Assembly: GCA_013911975.1 (NCBI GenBank)
Contig: JACESF010000040.1
Location: 1 to 37,221 of the forward strand
From: Hyphomicrobiales bacterium
GTDB lineage: Bacteria > Pseudomonadota > Alphaproteobacteria > Rhizobiales > Xanthobacteraceae
Length of the DNA: 37,221 nt
Reading direction: 5' to 3'
Shown here: piece after piece, positions 8,056 through 16,055 of the stretch
Position numbering within the stretch: the stretch's first letter is position 1
Layout: each line of letters opens with the position of its first letter
Program-made: the position numbers and the translations under genes
Notes under the pieces: generated by a model
Seen by the model: only the letters and a program-made list of their open reading frames with translations
What the model was told of the DNA's origin: nothing
The model's database searches: none

Positions 8056-8937
8056 GTGAGCACCGCGCACGAAAGCCACGACACGCACGTGGATGCAAAG
8101 AGCGGGAAGTCCACCACCGGCCACGAGTGGGACGGCATCCGCGAACTCAACAATCCGCTGCCGCGCTGGTGGCTGTGGAGCTTCTATGCCTGCATCGTCT
8201 GGGCGATCGGCTACTGGATCCTCTATCCCGCCTGGCCGCTGATCTCCGGATCGACTCCCGGCCTTCTGGGCTGGAATTCCCGCGCTGCCGTGCAGGTGCA
8301 GTTGACCGACCTCGCGGAGCTGCGCGCGGCCTCCTCCGCGCGGGCCAGAGCCAGCAGGTCGGGCGAGCGCTCGATCTCCTCCAGCGACGCCGAGTTCAGC
8401 CGCGCGGAAGGCCGGGTGGCCTTCGCCGACAATTGCGCGCCGTGCCACGGCGCCGGCGGCGGCGGGGCCAAGGGCTATCCCAACCTCAATGACGACGACT
8501 GGCTGTGGGGCGGCACGCTGGCCCAGATCCAGGCCACCATCACCCACGGCATCCGCGCCGGCGACGACGAGGGCCACCAGGGCAACATGACGCCGTTCGC
8601 GGGCGTGCTCACCCGCGCCCAGATCTCGGACGCGGCGGACTATGTGCGCTCGCTCGCCGGGCTGGTCCCCGCCACCGACCCGGGCGCGCAGCGCGGCTCG
8701 GTGGTGTTCAAGGCCAATTGCGCCGTCTGCCACGGCGAGAACGGCAAGGGGAACCAGGAGCTGGGGTCCAAGAACCTCACCGACGACATCTGGCTCTATG
8801 GCGGCGACAAGGCGACCATCATGCAGACCATCGCGCTCGGCCGCGGCGGCGTGATGCCTACCTGGGGCACCCGCCTCTCGCCGTCCACCATCAAGGCGCT
8901 CACCGTCTACGTCCATACCCTGGGCGGCGGGCAATAG
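8056..8937 (+). CDS. ccoP: cbb3-type cytochrome c oxidase subunit III (di-haem), with an internal inverted segment
   Basis: A 293-residue di-haem cytochrome c started by GTG. One N-terminal membrane helix (residues ~39-64, in PRWWLWSFYACIVWAIGYWI) anchors two periplasmic cytochrome c domains with CAPCH at 127-131 and CAVCH at 222-226; NLNDDDWLWGG and NLTDDIWLYGG are family hallmarks. The length is normal. The oddity is residues 97-115, a Ser/Arg-rich stretch unlike any CcoP linker: the 56 bp that encode them (8344-8399) are inverted, and the expected linker is read from the opposite strand. Both orientations keep the frame open. The change lies between the membrane anchor and the first haem, so haem binding may survive, but docking to CcoN/CcoO could be altered. 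It is in an operon with ccoNOQ. Confidence 0.95.
   Translation: MSTAHESHDTHVDAKSGKSTTGHEWDGIRELNNPLPRWWLWSFYACIVWAIGYWILYPAWPLISGSTPGLLGWNSRAAVQVQLTDLAELRAASSARARASRSGERSISSSDAEFSRAEGRVAFADNCAPCHGAGGGGAKGYPNLNDDDWLWGGTLAQIQATITHGIRAGDDEGHQGNMTPFAGVLTRAQISDAADYVRSLAGLVPATDPGAQRGSVVFKANCAVCHGENGKGNQELGSKNLTDDIWLYGGDKATIMQTIALGRGGVMPTWGTRLSPSTIKALTVYVHTLGGGQ
8336..8407. repeat. Short inversion inside ccoP bounded by CCGCGCGG palindromes
   Basis: Two identical 8-bp palindromes CCGCGCGG (8336-8343 and 8400-8407) bound a 56-bp segment. Read in the opposite orientation, the segment encodes in frame a stretch containing SLEEIERSPDLLALARAEG, which matches the normal CcoP/FixP linker immediately before the first haem domain. 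Outside the palindromes the flanks are also partly inverted copies (GGCCT followed by CCTCC against GGCCTTCC on the other strand). Confidence 0.85.
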
Positions 8938-8960
8938 GAGGCCGCAGGCCGGTTCCCATC

Positions 8961-10421
8961 ATGAGCGTCCCCGTTCGCAAGCCTGACGTCGCCGCCCCCT
9001 CCCTCGCGGAGGGGGCGGAAGAGCCGCTCTACGTCGCACGGCGGCAGATCTATCCCCAGAGCGTCCACGGCACCTTCCGGCGCATCAAGTGGATCGTCCT
9101 CGCCATCACGCTGGGCATCTACTACCTGCTGCCCTTCGTGCGCTGGGACCGCGGCCCGGACGCCCCCAGCCAGGCGGTGCTCATCGACTTCCCCGCGCGG
9201 CGCTTCTACTTCTTCTTCCTGGAGATCTGGCCGCAGGAATTCTACTACGTCGCCGGCCTGCTGATCCTCGCCGCGATGATCCTGTTCCTGATGAACGCGG
9301 TCGCCGGCCGGGTCTGGTGCGGCTATCTGTGCCCGCAGACCGTGTGGACCGACCTCTTCCTCGCCATCGAGCGCCTCATCGAGGGCGACCGGCGCGAGCG
9401 CATGAAGTCCGATGCCGGGCCCATGACGCTGGAGAAATTCACCCACAAGACCCTGAAGCATGCCGTGTGGCTGCTCATCGCGTGGTGGACCGGCGGCGCC
9501 TGGGTGCTCTATTTCGCCGATGCGCCGACGCTCGTGGTGGAACTGGCCACCCTCCAGGCGTCCACCATCGCCTACGGCTCCATCTTCGTGCTCACCTGCA
9601 CCACCTATCTGCTGGCCGGCCACCTGCGCGAGCAGGTGTGCACCTATATGTGCCCCTGGCCGCGCATCCAGGCGGCGCTGACGGACGAATACGCGCTCAA
9701 CGTCGCCTATCGCTACGACCGGGGCGAGCCGCGCGGCTCGCTGAAGAAGGCGGTCCAGTTGCGCGAGGCTGGCAAGCCGGCGGGCGACTGCATCGATTGC
9801 GACCAGTGCGTGGCCGTCTGCCCCACCGGCGTGGACATCCGCAAGGGCTCGCAGCTCGACTGCATCCAGTGCGGCCTGTGCATCGACGCCTGCAACACGG
9901 TGATGGACAAGATCAGCCGCCCGCGGAACCTCATCGCCTATGACAGCGAGGCCAATTTCAAGGCCCGCGCCGAGGGCAAGCCGCCGGTGCGCCACCTCGT
10001 GCGCCCGCGCACCCTGCTCTATGTGGCGCTGATCGCCGTGACCGGCATCACCATGCTGGCGAGCCTCGCCATGCGCGATACGGAGGGGCTTTCCGCCATC
10101 CATGACCGCAACCCGCTGTTCGTGCGGATGGCGGACGGGGCGGTGCGCAACGCCTATACGCTGCGCATCGCCAACAAGGAGCGCGCCGACCGCACCTTCC
10201 TGCTCTCGGTGTCGGGCGTGCCCGGCGCCGCGCTGGACGTGGTGGGCGCGGGCGGCGCCACCGAGGTCGTGGTGGGGCCGGACCAGACCCGCGAACTGCG
10301 GGTGTTCGTCACCACCCACGCGCCGCTGGAATCCAGCGTCTCGCTGCCGGTCACCTTCGTCATCCGCGACAAGGCCACCGGCACCGAGGCCAAGGCGTCC
10401 GACCACTTCATCGGCCCCTGA
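8961..10421 (+). CDS. ccoG: cbb3 oxidase assembly protein CcoG (polyferredoxin/cupric reductase)
   Basis: A 486-residue inner-membrane iron-sulfur protein required for cbb3 maturation and shown in other bacteria to reduce Cu(II) to Cu(I) for CcoI/CcoN. Several transmembrane helices (about 43-60, 97-115, 168-185, 203-220 and ~338-355) carry the CGYLCPQTVW and CTYMCPWPRIQ motifs. The cytoplasmic loop has two complete 4Fe-4S clusters: C277/C280/C283/C287 and C301/C304/C307/C311. The C-terminal periplasmic part is an Ig-like domain with conserved NPLF..R.DG.VRN-type segments. It starts 23 nt after ccoP and is followed 18 nt later by ccoH. It is intact and of normal length. Confidence 0.95.
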   Translation: MSVPVRKPDVAAPSLAEGAEEPLYVARRQIYPQSVHGTFRRIKWIVLAITLGIYYLLPFVRWDRGPDAPSQAVLIDFPARRFYFFFLEIWPQEFYYVAGLLILAAMILFLMNAVAGRVWCGYLCPQTVWTDLFLAIERLIEGDRRERMKSDAGPMTLEKFTHKTLKHAVWLLIAWWTGGAWVLYFADAPTLVVELATLQASTIAYGSIFVLTCTTYLLAGHLREQVCTYMCPWPRIQAALTDEYALNVAYRYDRGEPRGSLKKAVQLREAGKPAGDCIDCDQCVAVCPTGVDIRKGSQLDCIQCGLCIDACNTVMDKISRPRNLIAYDSEANFKARAEGKPPVRHLVRPRTLLYVALIAVTGITMLASLAMRDTEGLSAIHDRNPLFVRMADGAVRNAYTLRIANKERADRTFLLSVSGVPGAALDVVGAGGATEVVVGPDQTRELRVFVTTHAPLESSVSLPVTFVIRDKATGTEAKASDHFIGP

Positions 10422-10439
10422 ACGAAGAAGGCAGAGACC

Positions 10440-10943
10440 ATGCCCGGAACCCTCAAGAGCGGACAGCCCCGCGAGATCACCGGCCGCTTAGTGCTGGTGT
10501 GCCTGCTGTCCTTCTTCGCCACCATCATCGCGGTGAACGTGGTGATGGCGCGGTTCGCGGTGACGACGTTCGGCGGCGTGGAAACGGCCAGCTCCTACAA
10601 GGCCGGCCTCGCCTTCAAGGGCGAGGAGCAGGCGGCGGAGCGGCAGGCGGAGCGCCACTGGAAGGTGGTGGCCGAGTTCCAGGACCTGGGCGGCGAGGGC
10701 CGCGTCCTCGCCGTCGTGGTCCGCGACGGCGCGGGCAACCCGCTCACCGGCCTTTCGGCCACGGCGCGCCTCGCCCATCCCACCGACGCGCGGCGCGACG
10801 TCGCCACCGAGCTGCGGGATTTGGGCACCGGGCGATACGGCGTCTCCCTCGATGCCCCGGCCGGGCAATGGGATCTGGTGATTGATCTTTCGCAAGGCGA
10901 CGAGCGCCTGTTCCGGTCAAAGAACAGGATGCAATTGCACTGA
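10440..10943 (+). CDS. ccoH: cbb3 oxidase assembly protein CcoH/FixH
   Basis: A 167-residue protein with one N-terminal transmembrane helix (~18-40, in RLVLVCLLSFFATIIAVN) followed by the conserved NVVMARFAVTTFGGVETASSYKAG segment and a periplasmic beta-rich FixH domain ending in DLVIDLSQGDERLFRSKNRM. CcoH associates with the oxidase and is needed for a stable complex. It sits in the standard G-H-I-S order. The frame is intact, and no cofactor-binding motif is seen. Confidence 0.93.
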   Translation: MPGTLKSGQPREITGRLVLVCLLSFFATIIAVNVVMARFAVTTFGGVETASSYKAGLAFKGEEQAAERQAERHWKVVAEFQDLGGEGRVLAVVVRDGAGNPLTGLSATARLAHPTDARRDVATELRDLGTGRYGVSLDAPAGQWDLVIDLSQGDERLFRSKNRMQLH

Positions 10944-10978
10944 CCCCGCCGGGCCCGGCGGGCCGGAGGGTACGGACC

Positions 10979-13168
10979 GTGGCAGCAGAGGCCGTCGACT
11001 ATTCCGTGTTCGTGGACCACGACGCGGCGGGCCATGCCCAGATGAACCTCGTGGTCGAGGGCATCTCCGACGACGGATGCATCGAGGAGATCGAGCGCGG
11101 CCTCGGCGCGCTTCCGGGCGTGGTGCGGGCGCGGCTCAACTACACCAATCACCGCCTCTCGGTGGCCTGGAGCGAGGCCACCTCCGCCGATGCGGTGGTG
11201 GCGCGCCTGTCGGACCTCGGCTACCGCGCCCATCCCTTCGCGCCGCCCGCGGCGGACGAGGAGGCGGAGCGCTCCAAATGGCTGCTGCGCTGCCTGGGCG
11301 TCGCCGGCTTCGCCGCCATGAACGTCATGCTGCTCTCGGTCTCGGTCTGGGCCGGCAATGTCAGCGACATCACCCCCGAGACCCGTGACCTGTTCCACTG
11401 GATCTCCGCGCTCATCGCCCTGCCCGCCGCCGCCTATGCCGGCCAGCCCTTCTTCCGCTCCGCGCTGGCGGGCCTGAAGGCGGGCAAGCTCAACATGGAC
11501 GTGCCCATCTCGCTGGGCGTGCTGCTGGCGCTCGGCATGTCGGTGGTGGAGACCGCGCTCCACCAGGAGCACGCCTATTTCGACAGCGCGCTCATGCTGC
11601 TCTTCTTCCTGCTGGCAGGGCGCTACCTGGACCATGCCGCGCGCCAGCGCACCCGCGCCGTCGCCGCCAACGTGGCCGCGCTCAGGGGTGAATTCGCCCA
11701 CCGCCTCGATCCGGAGGGACGTCCCGTCCTGGTGCCGGTCCAGGCGCTCCAGGCGGGCGACCGCGTGCTCGTGCCCGCCGGCGAGCGCGTGGGCGCGGAC
11801 GGCGTGGTGGTGGAGGGCCGCTCCAGCGTAGGCGAGGCCCTGGTGACGGGCGAGACCTTGCCCCGCCCCGTGGCGGCGGGCGACGCGGTCCATGCGGGCA
11901 GCCTCAACGGCGAGGGCGCGCTGACCCTGCGCGTGACGGCGGGCGGCGACCAGACCCTGGTGGACGAGGTGCAGCGGCTGCTGGACGGCGCCATGACCTC
12001 GCGCACCGCCTATGTGCGCCTCGCGGACCGGGTGGCGCGGGCCTATGCGCCGGTGGTGCATGTCACCGCGCTCGCCTCGGCCCTGTTCTGGCTCGCCATG
12101 GGCGCGAGCCTGCACGACGCAGTGATGATCGCCGTGGCGGTGCTCATCATCACCTGCCCCTGCGCGCTCGCGCTGGCGGTGCCCGCCGTGCAGGTGGTGG
12201 CCACCGGCGCCCTGTTCCGCGCCGGCATCCTGCTGCGCTCCGCCGATATGATCGAGCGCCTCGCCCAGGTGGACACGGTGGTGTTCGACAAGACCGGCAC
12301 CCTTACCTTGCCCGACCCGGTGCTGCGCCTGCCCGAGGGGACGGACCCCGCCTTGCCCGCGCTCGCCGCGCGCCTCGCCGTGTCGAGCCACCACCCGCTG
12401 GCGGCGGTGCTGGCGCGGCAGGCGGACGGGGCGCCGTTCGCCGACGCGGTGGAGGAGCCGGGATCGGGCGTGCGCGCCCTCATCGACGGGCGCGAGGCGC
12501 GCCTCGGTAGCCTCGCCTTCTGCGGCCTGCCGGCCCCCGCCGGCCTGCCCGCCTCCGCCTCCCTCATCGCCTTCCGCCTGGGCGAGACCGGCTTCGTCGC
12601 CGGCATCGACCAGGCGCTGCGCGCCGACGCCGCCGAGGTGGCGCATGCGCTCAAGGGCATGGGCCTCTCCCTCGCCATCCTCTCCGGCGACCGGCCGGAA
12701 GCGGTGGCGCCGGTGGCGGCGGCGCTCGCCATCCCCGATGCGCGCCCCGCCCTCAAGCCCGCCGCCAAGATCGCCGCCATCGAAGCCCTGAAGGCGGACG
12801 GGCATCGCGTGCTCATGGTGGGCGACGGCCTCAACGACGCCCCGGCCCTGGCGGCGGCGGATGCCTCCCTCTCCCCCGTGGAGGGCGCGGCCCTCACCAA
12901 GGCGCAGGCGGACGCGGAATTCCTGGGCACGAAACTCGGCCCGGTGCGCGACGCGCTGGCCTGCGCGCGCAGCGCCCTGAAGCGCATCCGCGAGAATCTG
13001 TGGATCGCGCTGCTCTATAATCTCATTGCGGTGCCGCTGGCGGTCGGGGGATATGTGACGCCGCTGGTGGCCGCGCTCGCCATGTCGGGCTCGTCCATCC
13101 TGGTCACGGTGAATGCCATGCGCGCGGGCGTGCCCCGCGCCCGGGCCGCGCGGGAGGTGCGCCCATGA
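10979..13168 (+). CDS. ccoI: P1B-type copper-transporting ATPase for cbb3 assembly (CcoI/FixI)
   Basis: A 729-residue heavy-metal P-type ATPase started by GTG. All catalytic motifs are present: TGE at 290-292 (actuator), CPC at 393-395 in the metal-binding helix, the phosphorylated Asp in DKTGT at 437-441, SSHHP at 469-473 and GDGLNDAPA near the C-terminus. CcoI exports Cu(I) slowly to the periplasmic side so that CuB can be loaded into CcoN. The N-terminal HMA domain (residues ~21-90) is degenerate: where the family has CxxC, the sequence reads GISDDGCIEEIE, keeping only C34. The protein may therefore rely on its membrane Cys pair alone. Its stop overlaps the ccoS ATG (ATGA). Confidence 0.95.
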   Translation: MAAEAVDYSVFVDHDAAGHAQMNLVVEGISDDGCIEEIERGLGALPGVVRARLNYTNHRLSVAWSEATSADAVVARLSDLGYRAHPFAPPAADEEAERSKWLLRCLGVAGFAAMNVMLLSVSVWAGNVSDITPETRDLFHWISALIALPAAAYAGQPFFRSALAGLKAGKLNMDVPISLGVLLALGMSVVETALHQEHAYFDSALMLLFFLLAGRYLDHAARQRTRAVAANVAALRGEFAHRLDPEGRPVLVPVQALQAGDRVLVPAGERVGADGVVVEGRSSVGEALVTGETLPRPVAAGDAVHAGSLNGEGALTLRVTAGGDQTLVDEVQRLLDGAMTSRTAYVRLADRVARAYAPVVHVTALASALFWLAMGASLHDAVMIAVAVLIITCPCALALAVPAVQVVATGALFRAGILLRSADMIERLAQVDTVVFDKTGTLTLPDPVLRLPEGTDPALPALAARLAVSSHHPLAAVLARQADGAPFADAVEEPGSGVRALIDGREARLGSLAFCGLPAPAGLPASASLIAFRLGETGFVAGIDQALRADAAEVAHALKGMGLSLAILSGDRPEAVAPVAAALAIPDARPALKPAAKIAAIEALKADGHRVLMVGDGLNDAPALAAADASLSPVEGAALTKAQADAEFLGTKLGPVRDALACARSALKRIRENLWIALLYNLIAVPLAVGGYVTPLVAALAMSGSSILVTVNAMRAGVPRARAAREVRP

Positions 13169-13314
13169 ACGTGCTGGTCTATCTGGTGCCCATGGCGCTG
13201 GCGCTGGGGCTGGGCGGGCTGTTCGCCTTCCTGTGGTGCCTCAAGGCGGGCCAGTATGAGGACATGGACGGCGCCGCCCGGCGCATCCTGTCGGACGAGG
13301 ACGTGCGCAAATGA
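13165..13314 (+). CDS. ccoS: cbb3 oxidase maturation protein CcoS
   Basis: A 49-residue protein with one transmembrane helix (about 4-26, VLVYLVPMALALGLGGLFAF) followed by WCLKAGQYEDMDGAARRIL, the very conserved CcoS/FixS pattern (W-x-x-K-x-GQ-ED-x-D-G-x-A-x-RIL). CcoS is required to insert haem b and copper into CcoN. It overlaps ccoI by 4 bp at its start and the following MFS gene by 4 bp (ATGA) at its stop. Confidence 0.95.
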   Translation: MNVLVYLVPMALALGLGGLFAFLWCLKAGQYEDMDGAARRILSDEDVRK

Positions 13315-14444
13315 GGCTCGGAGCGCCCAGCCGGTCGGGGATGACGGTCCGCGCGGGCCTGCTCTCCTGCATCTGCGACGGCATTGCCGGGCCTCCCGCC
13401 AACGACAATCTGGGGCCGCAGCCGGGCGCGCTCGGGCTCACGGCGGGCTTCGCCTTCGCGGTCCTCGGCCAGACGGTGGCCTCCGCCGCCTTGCCGCTCG
13501 CCGGGGCGATGCTGGCGCCGCGCGCCGAACTCGTCACCTGGCCGTTCGCCGCGCTCATGTTGGGAGCGGCGCTCGCCTCCTTCCCCGCCTCCTTCCTGCG
13601 GGATGCCTTCGGGCGTCGGGCGGGCTTCGCGCTCGGCGCCTCGCTGGGAATCGCGGGCGGCCTGCTCCTGGCCATGGCGCTGCTCCAGCGGCAGTTCGCC
13701 TTCGCCTGCATCGGCGGGCTGTGGCTCGGCATGGCGCAGGGCTTCTCCTTCTTCTACCGCCACGAGGCGGCGGCGGCGTCCTCCAAGCCCGGCGCGGCGG
13801 CGGCGGGGGTGCTGGCGGGCGGCCTGCTGGCGGCCCTGGCCGGGCCCGCCCTCATGTCGGGTGCGGAGCGGCTGCTCGCGCCCTATTTTTTGGTGGGGGC
13901 GGCGCTGCTGGCCGCTTTCGCCCACACCGCTTCGCTCGCCGTGGCGGTGCGCCTCGCGCCCGATCCGGTGAGCCTCGCCCCTCCGGGCGCCCCGGCCCCG
14001 CTGCGCGCGCTGGCCGCGCCCACTCTGGCGGCGGCGACGGTGTGGTTCTCCATGACGCTGCTCATGGGCGGCGCGCCGCTGAAGCTGGTGGATTGCGGCA
14101 TCGGCGAGGGCGCCGTGTTCGGCTTCATCGCGCTCCATGTGTTCGCCATGTATGCGCCTGCCGTGCCTTTGGTCTGGCTGGGCGCGCGGGTGCAGCCCCG
14201 GCTTCTGGCGGCGGGCGGCGTCGCGCTCTCCGCCCTCGCTCTTGGCATCGGGATGTCCACCCTGCGGCCCGAGGGCGTGGCGGTGGCACTCGTCCTGTCC
14301 GGCGCGGGCTGGTCGGCGGCCACCGTGGGGGCCACCGCGTGGCTGCGGGAAGGCGGCGCCCAGGGGCGGCTCGGCCTCGCGTTGCACGACGGCGCCCTGT
14401 TCCTCGCCGCGCTCGCGGGCGCCCAGCTCGCCATCGCGCTCTAG
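13311..14444 (+). CDS. MFS permease, CcoA-like copper importer
   Basis: A 377-residue protein with about 12 hydrophobic helices and the MFS-type loop FLRDAFGRRAGF after the second or third helix. It carries M248xxxM252 (MTLLM) and H276xxxM280 (HVFAM), with the first residue of the second motif 24 positions after M252. This is the same motif pair and spacing as M233xxxM237/H261xxxM265 of Rhodobacter capsulatus CcoA, the copper importer for cbb3 oxidase. The gene overlaps ccoS by ATGA, so it should be co-translated with the assembly factors. A later in-frame ATG at 13341 would drop ten residues. The function is an inference from motif plus context; a generic MFS permease is the alternative. Confidence 0.75.
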   Translation: MRLGAPSRSGMTVRAGLLSCICDGIAGPPANDNLGPQPGALGLTAGFAFAVLGQTVASAALPLAGAMLAPRAELVTWPFAALMLGAALASFPASFLRDAFGRRAGFALGASLGIAGGLLLAMALLQRQFAFACIGGLWLGMAQGFSFFYRHEAAAASSKPGAAAAGVLAGGLLAALAGPALMSGAERLLAPYFLVGAALLAAFAHTASLAVAVRLAPDPVSLAPPGAPAPLRALAAPTLAAATVWFSMTLLMGGAPLKLVDCGIGEGAVFGFIALHVFAMYAPAVPLVWLGARVQPRLLAAGGVALSALALGIGMSTLRPEGVAVALVLSGAGWSAATVGATAWLREGGAQGRLGLALHDGALFLAALAGAQLAIAL

Positions 14445-14512
14445 GATCGATCGGCGGCCGGACGCCCGTCCGGTCCGATCCCCTTCACCCGCGTCCCCTG
14501 CATCCAAAACAA

Positions 14513-14609
14513 CCGTCATGCCCGGGCTTGTCCCGGGCATCCACGGCCCTGCGTTCGTCACCCCAACGCGGAGCCGCGTGGATGGCCGGGACAAGCCCGG
14601 CCATGACGG
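14513..14609. repeat. Intergenic palindromic (REP-like) element
   Basis: Two 33-nt arms (14513-14545 and 14577-14609) are near-perfect inverted copies around a 31-nt centre. Each arm begins CCGTCATG and contains CCGGGCTTGTCCCG. The element follows the CcoA-like gene. A second palindrome with the same CGTCATGCCCGG core lies at 15101-15137, so this is probably a dispersed genomic repeat. Confidence 0.7.
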
Positions 14610-14631
14610 GACGGGTGGGTCGAACGCACGG

Positions 14632-14664
14632 CAAAGAAAAAGGCCGGGCATGCCGCCCGGCCTT
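14632..14664 (-). terminator. Rho-independent terminator for the 72-aa hypothetical gene
   Basis: On the minus strand a perfect 10-bp stem AAGGCCGGGC / GCCCGGCCTT (14664-14655 with 14649-14640, 5-nt loop) is followed directly by a T-rich run (TTTTCTTTG). It lies 43 nt after the stop codon of the minus-strand gene at 14707. Confidence 0.75.
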
Positions 14665-14706
14665 CCACCTCTCGAAACCTGTGCTCTGGAAACCTGCTGT
14701 GTGCCG

Positions 14707-14925
14707 TCAGAGCGCCGCGCGCATCATTTCCAGCTTGTTGCGGAACGCCACCAGGGCACCCGGCGACTGGGGATCGATGTCCGCCAGGATGAAGTCCGCC
14801 AGCGCGGTGGCCCGGTGCTCGCGCAGGAAGCCCTTGGCCTCCTTCAGCGAACGCACCTCCCGCTCGTCGGTGCCGATGACCATGCGGACGGAGGCGGCGG
14901 CAACTTTCCTGGAGATCGAGCCCAT
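14707..14925 (-). CDS. Small conserved-looking protein of unknown function
   Basis: A 72-residue soluble protein (MGSISRKVAAASVRMVIGTD..., ending RNKLEMMRAAL). I do not recognise the family. It is mixed charged/helical, with a predicted helix over EREVRSLKEAKGFLREHR and a second C-terminal helix; no signal peptide, membrane segment, Cys or metal motif is present. ATG 14925 is chosen because GGAAGAGA precedes it; the frame is open to 15033, but the extra residues are Pro/Arg-rich and look like leader. A clear intrinsic terminator follows, so it is probably a single-gene transcript. Clean start, ribosome site and terminator make it likely to be real. Confidence 0.65.
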   Translation of the reverse strand: MGSISRKVAAASVRMVIGTDEREVRSLKEAKGFLREHRATALADFILADIDPQSPGALVAFRNKLEMMRAAL

Positions 14926-15100
14926 TGCAGTCTCTTCCTTCTCGTTGCAGGCGCGTGGCGCGCTTTCGGGAAGGTAAACACCCGGTGAAGCCCTGGGTTC
15001 CACGCGTTCGCCACACGGCGTGACGAAATTCACGCCCCTTAGGGCGGATCGACCTTCAAGCAGGCGAGACTGTTCTTTTCAGAAAGCGGCGTCATGGCCG

Positions 15101-15137
15101 GGCCGTCATGCCCGGAACGCGCCCGGGCATGACGGCC
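15101..15137. repeat. Perfect intergenic palindrome of the same repeat family
   Basis: A perfect 15-bp inverted repeat with arms at 15101-15115 and 15123-15137 and a 7-nt loop. The core CGTCATGCCCGG is shared with the element at 14513-14609. It lies 44 nt after the beta-lactamase stop codon but has no U-tract, so it is better called a repeat than a terminator. Confidence 0.65.
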
Positions 15138-15181
15138 CCGAGGGGCTGGTGTCCATCCATCGATCCGGATGTCGATCGGAC

Positions 15182-16045
15182 CTAGCGCGCCAGTTCCCGG
15201 GCCGCCTGCGCCGCCACGGCGGCGATGGCAGCGTTGGAGCCCGCAAGGTCAAGCCGGGACTGGGTGAGATAGACGGCCAGCACCACCGGCGCCGCATTCG
15301 GGGCCGCGCCGGGCGGGGTGGCGAAGCCCACGTCGTTGAACGTGCCGGTGTCGCCGGTTCCGGTCTTGTCCCCCACCTGCCAGCCGGGAAGCCCCGCGCG
15401 CAGCCGGGCATCGCCGGTCTTGCAGCCCAGGAGCCAGTCCGCGAGCACCGCGCGGGAGGCGGGCGAGAGCACATCCCCCGCCACCAGCGCGCGGATATCC
15501 CGCGCCATGGCGAGCGGGGTGGTGGTGTCGCGCGGATCGCCGGGAATGGCGCTGTTGAGCGCGGTCTCCCAGCGGTCCAACCGCGTGACGGGGTCGCCCG
15601 TGGCCCGCAGGATGGCGGTGAGCCCTTCCGGGCCGCCCAGCGTGCCGAGCAGGAGATTGGCCGCCGTGTTGTCGCTGAGGGTGACGGCGGCGGCGCACAG
15701 ATCCGCCACCGTCATGCCCGCGTCCACCTGCTTTTCCGTGACCGGCGAATAGGCGACGAGGTCGGCCTTCCCGTAATAGAGGCGCCGGTCGAGCTGCTCG
15801 CGCCCCTCGTCCACCCGGACCAGCACCGCGCCCGCCAGCAGGGCCTTGAAGGTGCTGCACAGGGCGAAGCGCTCCTCCGCCCGGTAGAGGCCGCGCGGCA
15901 CGCCGGACGCGTCCAGCACCGCGACGCCCAGCCGCCCGCCGGTGCGCGCCTCGATGGCGGCATAGCCCCCCTCCTGCGCGCCTGCGAGGCGTGGAATAAA
16001 CGCGAGAGCCGGGAGGGCGAGAAGGATGCGCCGGGACAGGGCCAT
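15182..16045 (-). CDS. bla: Class A serine beta-lactamase
   Basis: A 287-residue class A beta-lactamase with all catalytic elements: S64TFK (Ambler 70-73), S124DN (130-132), E160 in RWETALN (166) and K227TG (234-236). The N-terminus MALSRRILLALPALAFIPRLAGAQ is a signal peptide cleaved after AGA; the Arg pair hints at possible Tat export. A Cys precedes the active-site Ser (C63), but the KTGTG loop has no partner Cys, so the disulfide of class A carbapenemases is absent. It should hydrolyse penicillins and perhaps cephalosporins in the periplasm; the spectrum cannot be read off. ATG 16045 has a GAGG 8 nt upstream; ATG 16051 is also possible. The gene begins 10 nt after the aldo/keto reductase stop, so the two form an operon. 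No AmpR-type regulator is adjacent. Confidence 0.93.
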   Translation of the reverse strand: MALSRRILLALPALAFIPRLAGAQEGGYAAIEARTGGRLGVAVLDASGVPRGLYRAEERFALCSTFKALLAGAVLVRVDEGREQLDRRLYYGKADLVAYSPVTEKQVDAGMTVADLCAAAVTLSDNTAANLLLGTLGGPEGLTAILRATGDPVTRLDRWETALNSAIPGDPRDTTTPLAMARDIRALVAGDVLSPASRAVLADWLLGCKTGDARLRAGLPGWQVGDKTGTGDTGTFNDVGFATPPGAAPNAAPVVLAVYLTQSRLDLAGSNAAIAAVAAQAARELAR

Positions 16046-16055
16046 GGGCATGTCC

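Noticed and set aside
8223..8471. A separate minus-strand gene inside ccoP
   Set aside because: Only the 56-bp inverted portion resembles a known protein, and that portion is the displaced CcoP linker. The rest is shadow sequence without a ribosome site.
13165..14444. ccoS fused to the MFS gene by frameshift
   Set aside because: Both frames are complete, with their own start and stop overlapping as ATGA, typical translational coupling.
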